Source of the DNA: Pleurobrachia bachei | Taxonomy: Eukaryota; Ctenophora; Tentaculata; Cydippida; Pleurobrachiidae | Length of the DNA: 24,244 nucleotides | Direction: 5' to 3' | Assembly (NCBI GenBank): GCA_000695325.1 | Contig: AVPN01000046.1 | Location: forward strand, 30,691 to 54,934 | Shown: piece by piece, positions 7,967 through 18,002 of the stretch | How the letters are laid out: each line of letters begins with the position of its first letter | Position numbering within the stretch: position 1 is the stretch's first letter | The notes under the pieces: model-generated | Told to the model about the DNA's origin: nothing | The model's database searches: none | What the model saw: only the letters and a program-made list of their open reading frames with translations | Program-made: the position numbers and the translations under genes

Positions 7967-10900
7967 GAATATGAAGTGGAAGAGAATGGAAGTTCCTCAC
8001 ATGACCAGGGTGCTGGGATGGGTGAACTTGTTCAGGACCAACTTCGACTGAGACGGGGTAGGTTGTCAGCCCCTTTCCCGATTCCTGTTATAACTCTAGA
8101 CACTCTAGACAACTAACTAAATACTTATCTACAACAAAGTAATACAACTGTATTTATCTAACTAAACTAAATCATCCATGCCAATAATATCACTTCACAA
8201 CTCTGCTGTTCCAGGAACTAAAAAGGAAGTGAACTACACGGCATCAACATCTTCCAGCCTCCTAAACGGTAGTAGTAACAAGATACCCGGCCTTGATGTG
8301 GCTACTAGAGAACATATCCTGGGGAAACTGACATCAGCACTACAGGTATAATGATCTCCCCCATCAGCCAATCTGGCGATTGTTGCACTCAATGTCAGAA
8401 AGATCCGATATGAAATGAGAAATCAGACTGTCAACAAGATCTAAATGTGTTCTTGAAATATCAATTTATTTGACCCCTTATCTCAATCAGGAAAACATCA
8501 AGTCATCAGGGATGGCAACATGCCTGTGCAAGTGTCCTAGGGAAACTGCTATTGCTCTTGAAGGAGAGCTCTTTGAGGGATGCACTGTAGTCAGCATTTA
8601 TAAGAGCCGAGCTGTGAGAAGGTGTGTAAACAATGCAGTCCAACCTTTTGATATCTCGGGGGGGGGGAGTCGTATTATCAACCAATCAGAACAGTTTTAT
8701 AGCATTTGTTAATTTTGTTAATTTTGTTAATTAACGTTAATTAACAAAATTAACAAAGTTAACAAATGCTAAAAAACTGTTCTTATTGGTTGATAATACG
8801 ACTTAAACTGGTTTAAATTTGTAGTTTAATGACTTATCTAACAAATATATACCTAAACAAGGCCTCTTCCGATAACCAAAGTCCGATAATCAGGTTTTTT
8901 TGGCTCAAAATCGATGAAAATCCAAAAATCCAAAAAATTTTAATTTAGCGTATAAAATCTCACTTAAACGTAATTTTTTCATTGATAATCGATTCTTTGG
9001 ATTTAAGAAGATGATTTACAGCGTTTCTGTTGGAAAAAGAACTAAAATTTTTCTAAAATCAATATTTTGGTCAAAGATTGAAAATTTGCTTCGCTACAAA
9101 TCCTTGTGTTTTTTTTAGAAAAATATATGTTTGGGAAATTTTCATTTTTAGGTTAAGGGTACACCTCGGCAAAATTTTTGTCGAGTGCCCGCTTAGCTCA
9201 CCAAATGGGGTTGTTGGGCATACCAAGGGGACCTCAAATATGCAATTTTAGCCCTTAACTCGAATTCATATTTTTGCTACAGCCCCTCAAAGTCAGTTGT
9301 TTAGTTGCCCAGCTTGATATGAGTCTCATGATGATATAATTCTGTTGTTATTATAGGGACAAATTGAGACTCAGGATATACAAGGTGGCCCACGGATTGT
9401 TAGTAACGGTTAGCGAGGTGGGGCGTCAAAATGGTGATAGTTGTGAGAATAAAAATTATGGGAGCACTCTGGATCAATTCCTTGGTAACTTTTTCCATAA
9501 TTTTTTTCCGAAAAATCAAAAATTATTTTTTCATTCCTCCATTCATTTCTTATTCATTTATGATTGGAAAATCCTAATTTTCCATCATTGTGCTATTTTT
9601 CTTTGGGTTGAATTTATCTTTCCAATGAGTACCATAAAAGCAAAATTGAAGCACCAGATCACATGACAGTTAAGAAAATGCACATGCATGATTTTGGCTC
9701 TTCCTGTGTCTTTGAATCAGCTGTATCGCGACTACCTCTTGCTCAATCTTTTTAAAAATTTGGGTGAACATTGGAGAAGCAAAGATCTTTGTTCACAAGA
9801 AAAATCAAGGTCAAAACTCAAAGTTCATTTTCAATTTTTAGGTGTTCATTCTAATCATTCAGGAACCAAAATCCCTAAATTGATGGAAAGGTTTGGGTTT
9901 TGTTTGGCCCATGTCCTACAATGATTTTGAGGTGTAAAAATACGTTTCCGGGCTAGTTAGTGAGTGTCCATGTGATCATGATGTTATCTGACACCTTTTC
10001 TGAGACATAATTAAGGGATTTTCTCAAATTCAAGCAACTGATTTCGGTTTTTTGCGATGGGTATCGTGCATCAATGTTGAAAGATCTCATAGCACGTCAA
10101 AAATGATGATTAGTTCAGGGAAATGAGTCGATTTATGATTGAAACAGATGCCAAAATGAACAAAACAACCATTTTCAATCATAAATCAGCTCATTTCCTT
10201 GAACTAATCATTATTTTTGAGGTGCTATGAGATCTCTCAACATTGATGCACGATACCCATCGCAAAAAACCGAAATCAGATGCTTGAATTTGAGAAAATC
10301 CCTTAATTATGTCTCAGAAAAGGTGTCAGATATCATCATGATCACATGGACACCCACTAACTAGCCCGGAAACGTATTTTTACACCTCTCCATCATTGTA
10401 GGACATGGGCCAAACAAAACCCAAACCTTTCCATCAATTTAGGGATTTTGGTTCCTGAATGATTAGAATGAACACCTAAAAATTGAAAATGAACTTTGAG
10501 TTTTGACCTTGATTTTTCTTGTGAACAAAGATCTTTGCTTCTCCAATGTTCACCCAAATTTTTAAAAAGATTGAGCAAGAGGTAGTCGCGATACAGCTCA
10601 TTGAAAGACGCAGGAAGAGCCAAAATCATGCATGTGCATTTTCTTAACTGTCATGTGATCTGACCCCGCCAACCTCACCTCTCACAACTCCCCCTCCTTT
10701 GGTAACAACGGGGTTCCAGAAGGCTAGCACTCTTCTCTCCACAACAACTAGCAGTGCGCTGAACAACACTACTTCAATAGCTAGTAATGGGTTCCAAAGA
10801 GCTAGCACCCTTCTTCCCAGCTCTTCAACTACTAGCAACGGTTTCCAGAAAGCGAGCACTGTCCTAGCTAAAACATCTACCCCCAGTATTACTTCATACT

Positions 10901-11943
10901 TGACACGTAAAGCTAACTCGGCAGCAACTGCTCTACCTAGCAGAACCACCAAGGACTGCGTGTTATCTAAGACAGGTTCTGAATTGATCCATGAGCCCAT
11001 CTCGCCAGATGAGGAACTAAACAACAACACCTCGAAAGGAGAGCGACTAAATGGACCTCCTGTTATACCCCGCTTTAAAAAGCCATTAATCGGCAGCAAA
11101 CCTGAGCATACTGCGCCACCCTCAGCGGCGAGGTTTAAAAATCGGAAACAATCATCTTCATTTCAAAACCCTGTGATCAAGATAGAGGGAGATAAGAAGC
11201 CAAGAAGCTATCAAGACATTCTTCCCTGTACCCCTGCCAGTCCATCAGACTCTGTGCTTCCTAATTTAGCCGACGAGAAGATTCATGCTGCTATTGATAT
11301 CTCAATCGCTAAACGAACTACTGGGATCGTCAAGAAGGGGCAGTTCAATGACCCAAAACATCCTCAGTTTAGTTCTAGAAAGAGAACCAGGACGACTTCG
11401 CCAACAATTGAGACCACGAATGGCGTGAGTTTGAAAGTACCCCCAGAAACTAAGCGACAGCGTACACCACCCGGAAGAAAACAGGAAAGAGCACCAGATC
11501 CGGTGATCAAAACAATAAAACCTGAACAAAATAGGCAGAGAAGTGGAGGACGGAACTCATCAAGTTCTTCATCAACCCACTCAAGATCATGGACCCCTGG
11601 GGATGAGATCAGTCTAGATCAAACTAAAAGGCTGGAAGAGAAAACAATGTCAAGTGACGAGGATGCAGGAAAAGGAAAGAAGCAGCCTACAGAGCCTATG
11701 TCTAAAGATTGTCTTGTTAAGTGTGTGGTTGGGCAGCTTCAGTTCTACTATAATACAAAACGAATTACAACAAAATCTTCCTTTAAGAAGATTGCTAAAG
11801 CTCTGTCGGAGAGAATCCATTGGTTGGGTGCCTGTGATGGTCGGGATATTGTGGGGGTCATCAAAGTGCTGTCTGAGGAGTTTGGAGATGTTTGGGAGGA
11901 GGGAGAGGTTATGAAGAGGATCAGGAGTATCAGGCTGATCTGA
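7967..11943 (+). CDS. RECQL5-like protein, C-terminal half (KIX, BRC-variant and SRI regions)
   Basis: Exons: 7967-8057, 8215-8345, 8491-8621 and a large terminal exon from about 10663 (5' edge uncertain) to the TGA at 11941-11943. Exons 1-3 encode LRLRRG, IPGLDVATREHIL and ALEGELFEGCTVVSIYKS, matching as I recall the Pol II-binding KIX region of animal RECQL5 (human has GLSVKTREHCL). The last exon opens with three GFQ[KR]AST motifs resembling the RECQL5 BRC-variant that binds RAD51, then a low-complexity basic/S/T/P region, and ends with a domain at about 11694-11915 (CLVKCVVGQLQFYY, SSFKKIAKAL) matching the SRI domain that binds phosphorylated Pol II. RECQL5 restrains RAD51 filaments and transcription-coupled damage. 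The helicase and RecQ-Ct domains are not in the window, and the join between 8621 and 10663 is not established, so this may be 5'-truncated. Confidence 0.7.
8669..8802. repeat. Hairpin element (MITE-like) in a RECQL5-like intron
   Basis: Arms of about 65 nt starting gtcgtattatcaaccaatca are near-perfect reverse complements meeting at a gttaattaac core near 8735. The arms contain repeated gttaatttt units. There is no coding capacity. A G run just upstream (8658-8667) may reflect the insertion context. Confidence 0.85.
8803..9654. other. Decayed transposon-derived intron DNA
   Basis: AT-rich and without coding exons I can support. The reverse complement of about 8868-8892 reads cctgattatcggactttgg, which resembles terminal sequence of pogo/Tigger-type DNA transposons, though I see no partner terminus. 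A pyrimidine-poor AG at about 9358 precedes an open stretch I could not align to RECQL5. Confidence 0.35.
9655..10662. repeat. Large foldback element, about 490-bp arms
   Basis: The left arm 9655-10144 and right arm 10173-10662 are reverse complements with about 97% identity by eye and a 28-nt loop. Both outer ends read cagatcacatgacag inward. The twin 78-aa open frames in the arms are mirror images caused by the repeat, not genes. No target-site duplication is obvious. It directly abuts the terminal exon of the RECQL5-like gene. Confidence 0.9.
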
Positions 11944-12972
11944 GGAGGATACTGTGTGCCTCTCACCAAATAGGATGCAGCAGGATGTTCTGCAACTCAA
12001 TATGACAAGAAGAGACTGGGGAGTCAGAACTTGTGAAACTTCAGAGCATGCTGATCTATTTATTTTTTTTTGGCGACATAATCACCTGGTGTGTGGGGAT
12101 CGCACCAGGTGTCTTTGTCACCAATTTATTTTTAGCGCTACTAATTTTTAGCGCTACTAATGATAAAATGAGTCTTCTCCGGGTCTGAAAATAAACGGGA
12201 GGTCATATCTGCCTCTGTTTACCACAGCAATATATTATCACTTTGTTATTTCGAGTTCTGTTTTTAAACAATTTCTCACATTTTTAACCACTTGTTTTAC
12301 ATTATTTAGAACTGTGAATATATGAGGGACAGATGGGTCTCTCTCACCCACCCTCATTGAAGAGATATAGAATTAGAAAAAGGAATGAGTATTGGGTAAA
12401 GATCTGGAATATACTTTATCCTAAATCTGTCACTCTAATCCTGATCAATTCCACCACGTTGTACAACATCAAACACCGGCCTCCCAGTTAGTCCCCTCCC
12501 TCTCTCAGTTTAACTATCTTTTAAATCAGACCATCTCGTCTCCAGAGTCCAGTTCACGAAAACTAAAGAGCTCGAGGTGGGGGACAATGACTTGAAGTAG
12601 AAAGGTTGGAGAGAGGGCGGGCGAGACAGAGAGTGTGCTAAACTACCTGTCCTTTCACATGGAACTACGGGCCAGTCCCTTCGTGCCACTGACGAGCTAT
12701 ACTTTCTACGGCCTTTAGAGAGAGAGAGAGAGAGAGAGAGAGAGCCTTTCTCTCCCTTTGTTCCTGTGACGGCCGGGCCGTAGATTGTACCACACCTAAC
12801 ATAAAAAATCCAATTACTCAACCATGACAGCGAATCGATAGAATCGAATATGGAAGTACGGGAAATATAATAATAAAAAATAATAGAATACAGACAGAGA
12901 TTGGTAGAGAGATATTTACTTTCATTGACCAATTCTATCCAAAACTAATCATTTTAACCCCTCCAAATATAG
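11944..12972. other. 3' UTR of the RECQL5-like gene and gene-free spacer
   Basis: The first 250 bases are probable 3' UTR, with a polyadenylation signal at 12190-12195 and a tandem tttttagcgctactaa at 12128-12160. A pure GA microsatellite lies at about 12717-12743. I find no convincing exon in 12200-12970; short open frames here cross the microsatellite. Confidence 0.5.
12190..12195 (+). promoter_or_regulatory. Polyadenylation signal AATAAA
   Basis: A canonical hexamer 247 bases after the stop codon of the RECQL5-like reading frame, on the same strand. No downstream GT-rich element was verified. Confidence 0.45.
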
Positions 12973-13163
12973 CACAAGATGATCCAGTTTTCAGCCGGGA
13001 AGATACTAAAGACATGTCCCGGTTTGACCATCACCTCTCTAATACTCAGTCGTTGTCCCCGGCCCCATCATCCCATGTGGAAGAGCTATCAGAGAACCAA
13101 CATGGGGAAGAACCCCCTCCAGACTTCTCAATTCATAGTTTTCCCTTCCCAGCTTCGTTGTGA
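12973..13163 (+). CDS. Possible orphan terminal exon, acidic S/P-rich tail
   Basis: An acceptor-like ccaaatatag ends at 12972. With two leading bases, 62 codons are open to TGA 13161-13163, reading QDDPVFSREDTKDMSRF and later VEELSENQHGEEPPPDF. The composition is protein-like and similar in character to the tail exon at 5929. No upstream exon is visible. Another frame is also open over this stretch, and the stop lies only 15 nt before the ATG of the D8C gene, so it may simply be 5' UTR. Confidence 0.3.
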
Positions 13164-13178
13164 TTCATCTAGAGAATC

Positions 13179-16100
13179 ATGGAGAGGGGGATGATATTGT
13201 GCTTGTTGTTAGTCGCTCAGGTGGTAGTTGGTAAAGAGTGGAAGCAGTGTGGAACTGCTAATGTTGATAAAACCTCACCCACACCTACCTGCGATCGTGA
13301 GTGCAATTAACTGTCAATTAAATAATAAATTATTTTCCTTCTTTTACTGGCCAATCCACCTCCCGAGAGCTCCCCACATGAACATGTGAACACCACCCCT
13401 CCCTTCAGCTTGTAACCCTAACACCACCCCTCCCTTCAGCTTGTAATCCTAACGTGTATCAAGAGTATGGGGATGTTCGAAACACAGATGTGTTCAGTAA
13501 TCCTGAATCTAATCTCTATAACACTAAACTCAACGGCTGGTTCAGGTAGGTAATCCTGCTTGAATTTTAGGTGGTCTGGCGCCGCCGACCCCATCTGAGC
13601 GCACTGAGAATCAAATGGGGTATGGCGCCGCCTTACAGAATATTAAGTGATTTGTTCTGAGGAAGTGATAGAATAATTATCAAACCTCCCCCCTTTCCAC
13701 AGGTTCACAGTTGGTGAGGGTCGAATGTTAGAGAGGTGCCCCTCTCGGTACAGGTGCTCTGCTACCTTCCCAATGTGGCTCAATGGAGAACATCCTACAA
13801 GCAATGAGATAGAGGATAGGGAGGTTAGTTTCACACGATGAGAGGCCGGGTTGGGCACGGCGCGGTGTACCCTCTCTTTTTGGGAATAGAAGGGGATAGG
13901 AGAGAATGACTCGCCCTCATCCCTAGCTAGATGTCGCGCACGCGAAAACGTGAGAGAGGACAGCGCAGGAGGGAGAGAAGTAGAGGGGATATCATACCCA
14001 AAGAGCCAGGGTACTGCATTGGTTGTAAAAAGTTAGGTTCCGTATTTCTACCGCCCAAAATCATTTCTCATTTTCTTGTCCAGGTGTGTGTTCATTATAC
14101 CAGTGGTGTTTGTTGTACCTACAAACATACCATTAAAGTTAAGAACTGCGGGGACTACTTTGTATACCTATTGACGGTCAACAAGCCCATTAGCAGTGGA
14201 CATGTTACTGGGTATTGTATTGGTAAGTAATAACTTTTCCCTCTCTCAACTCCGTAGGATAGGATCAAATCCTAGAGCCTACGTAATCCTAATCCCCCAT
14301 GTTTAGAACCTACCTAACCAGTAACCCCTTCCCCCTCCCTCGTTCAGAGCCTACCTAACTCCTTCTCCACTCGTTCAGAGCCTACCTAACCCCTTCTCCA
14401 CTCGTTCAGAGCCTACCTAACCCCTTCTCCACTCGTTCAAAGCCTACCTAACCCCTTCTCCACTCGTTCAGAGCCTACCTAACCCCTTCTCAACTCGTTC
14501 AGAGCCTACCTAACCAGTAACCCCTCCTCCACTCGTTCACAGCCTATCTAACCCCACCCCCTTGTTCAGAGCCTACCAAGGACCAACTACCTGACATCTG
14601 TGCTGGAGGAACCTTCAAGCTGTACGAAGATAGCACCGACCGAGGCGAGCTAAAGACTGGTGTCCCTCCCGCATACAATGACCCTATCTCACAAGGTACC
14701 CCAATTGTTCAGATCTCGAGTGCCATCCGCAAGCAAAAAGCATCTCGGGGCCCGCCGGCAAAATTAGCGGTTCCTAAATTATAGTTTTATAGCAATTACA
14801 ACCTGTGTTATAGCATTACCACTAATTAATTAATTAATTAATACAATCCCACAGAGGGTAAGGACTACTGGTACACCTTCCTAGCTGGAAAGGGAACCAT
14901 TAAGAGGACCTGCCCTGGTCTACACCATTGTGGTTTCAAGTGAGTCATGGTACCTGTATTATAGAACTATTAGGGTGATTGTATTACTAAAAGCGAACCA
15001 TGAAAGACTAGCGGTCAGATGATAGAGACCAAAAATTTCTACAGGATCGTTAAGTTTGGACAATTTACTAATACGAAGACCATGTTTGAAGTTTACAATG
15101 ACATTATTTGGCTGGTCACGGAGTTAAGGACTTCAAGTCAAAACAAGGCTAGCGAGCAAGGTTAATCCATTCTTTGGTTTTAGCCGTGTAGAGGCCGTAA
15201 ATTGATTCCGATGGATCCAGAACTTTTTGTAAGGAAAGAATGACATCTTTTTGGGACATTTCTCAAAAATTAAATCTAAATCCAATTTTCTGTAAAATAA
15301 AACACCCGATAAAATAGAAATTGGTCAAAAACCCATTTTTCACTTTGGAAGGTTGTCACCATGGACCTGGTTGGTCTTTTGTCAAGATTAAAAGCTCAAA
15401 CTGTAAATTAAACTATTTTCTTTAGGATCCTAAAGTTATTTGGCGGTTTTGAATGTCCTAGAGGACCTAAAATTGAAGTTCAAAAACGTTGCCCGAAAAC
15501 AGGCGTTTTGAAATCACATTTTGTAATTAAAGATAAACAACGATTTAGCAGTACTGAAATTCAATTAAGAACAGGAGCTTTCGAATGATCTATGTCAGTC
15601 GTCAGACGTCATCAGCTGTAACAACAATGAAAATGAAAGTGTTTATGTAGTGGAGAAGAGGATATGGGATCCGGGGAGGGGAGAGGAAGGGATGAGATCC
15701 GAGAAGGAGGATGCGATCCGAGAGGAAGAGGTAGGGGAGGTGATCCACGGGAAGGGAGAAGGTGATCCGAGCTGAAGAGAATTAGGAAGTAGGTTTGGGA
15801 GATCTAGGTTTGATGAAGATGCCAGCAGGTCTGGGCTTGAAGGAGGTGGCAATCCTGGGGAGAAGGTGAGTCCATTGGAGGTTGACAGTAGGAACTTTAT
15901 CGGTTCGGTTGATGGCCGGTTGAAGAGTGTGAAGGGCAGCTTGTTCCAGTAGGTTGAGGCTAAGACAGGAAGAAGACGAGGAGAGGATAGAAGATTACAC
16001 CAATATATCTAACAAGAGTTGTAACTCCATTATTTTCTCACTTACAGGTCCAAGTTCCCCCGAAGATCACCACTAAACCTATCTCCGTGAACCTGACGAG

Positions 16101-17936
16101 TGGCAGTTCGGTCAGGTTGACCTGTGAGGCGTCACAGGGTGAACCTGCACCTGCAATAACCTGGAGGAAGGACGGACAACTCCTACCAAAGACACCCATA
16201 CCCTTCAGCAGGTACTTGAGTTATGAGTTAGGAGACACGTTCAGACACACGTGTTTACAGTTCAGATTGATGTACTGTGTTAGTAAGTGGGGTTGTGTGC
16301 TGTTAATGTCAGTGTTTGAATGGCTGGTATGTTGCCACCCCCCCCCATTTTGCCAGTACCTGGTATCATGTGTCTCACGGTGTTTGATATAATGTCATTG
16401 TGTGCGTGTTTCTCCAACGGACATTTCCCCCCAAAGACAACTAATTTTAAGGCCTCAAGGTCACTAAGATCATACTTCAAGGCTACTTATATCACGTCAC
16501 TAAGACCACACTTGGTACCATTTGAGCCAGGCCTCACGAAAGTGAGAGGTACCTACAGTAAAACCAACCAACCAGCCAAGACCACACTTCAAGGCTACTT
16601 ATATCACGCCATGATGTCATTCACCCCTATCAATGTCATTATCCCACAGTTTGGTCTTGGTACTGTGTGTGCAGACTAAACCCTGCTAAATCCATAGAGT
16701 GTGCTTGACAATTCATGTTAACTACAGTCTACACAAACTAAACCATCTCAGATGAAAAATCAGCCAATTTATCCAAAATCAGTTAAAACTATTAAAGATA
16801 AACAACGATTTAGCAGTACTGAAATTCAATTAAGAACAGGAGCTTTCGAATGATCTATGTCAGACGTCATCAGCTGTAACAACAATGAAAATGAAAGTGT
16901 TTATGTAGTGGAGAAGAGGATATGGGATCCGGGGAGGGGAGAGGAAGGGATGAGATCCGAGAAGGAGGATGCGATCCGAGAGGAAGAGGTAGGGGAGGTG
17001 ATCCACGGGAAGGGAGAAGGTGATCCGAGCTGAAGAGAATTAGGAAGTAGGTTTGGGAGATCTAGGTTTGATGAAGATGCCAGCAGGTCTGGGCTTGAAG
17101 GAGGTGGCAATCCTGGGGAGAAGGTGAGTCCATTGGAGGTTGACAGTAGGAACTTTATCACATTTTGTGCCATTTATCACATTTTGTGCCATTTTTCGGG
17201 CGATTTTTAGCCCCCTACTCCAATCGAGTAAATTTTTCGGTTCAAAATGGGTTGTTTACGATGACAACTGATAGAATGGACTACATTATATGTGAAAACG
17301 GCCAATTATCAAAAAATTTACTTCCATTTTGACCATATTTTGAAAAGAGCGACGGCATACTACAAAACGGCCACTACAAAACGGGCTATAGCCTTTGAAA
17401 GAAAAACTGGCTGGTCCCTAAAATGGTGTTGTAAGCTCAAAATTTCATGCCAAACAAGTTCCTGTAAAAATTTTAGGGCTCCGGTGAACGAAACTCCGAA
17501 AAAATAGCAAGCGAAAATCATTATGAATCACTCTAGTATATTCTCTCTTTTTCAGTGTTTAGTTACTTCCCACCCCCTTCTCCAGTGTATAACCTCCGTC
17601 TCACCCCAGTGTATAACCCCCCTCTCACTCCCAGTGTATAAACCCCGTCTCATCCCCATTGTATAACCCCCTCTCACCCCCAGTGTATAAACCCCGTCTC
17701 ATCCCCAGTGTGTAACCCCCATCTCACCCCACCCAGGTACCCCATGTGGTTAGGTGATGGTGGATACCCCGAGAAAGAGGGAGAACCAGTCTGGAGAATG
17801 GGGTATATCGCTGATAGTGAATCTCTCATCTGTCAACCCCAATACTACAACCCTGTTGCAATCGTCAAGTGTGGGGACAAGTATTACCATCAGTTCACAC
17901 GGGTGGGTCTCTCTCTCTCTCTCTCTCTCGCTCTCC

Positions 17937-18002
<66 letters not shown>

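Noticed and set aside
9359-9424. Possible RECQL5-like exon (DKLRLRIYKVAHG)
   Set aside because: Phase is compatible, but the acceptor lacks a pyrimidine tract and the residues do not match the family as I recall it.
9688-10629. Two nearly identical 78-aa open frames on opposite strands
   Set aside because: They are the same sequence in the two arms of the foldback; no start context, no domain, and identity is explained by the palindrome.
12528-12600. Exon-like frame DHLVSRVQFTKTKELEVGDNDLK
   Set aside because: Short, weak acceptor, no linked exon.
12510-12932. 140-aa minus-strand open frame
   Set aside because: Crosses a GA microsatellite, has no domain and no splice support.
15643-17173. 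S/P-rich minus-strand frames in both direct repeats
   Set aside because: Low-complexity G/A-rich DNA; same frame in both copies only because the repeats are identical; no domain.
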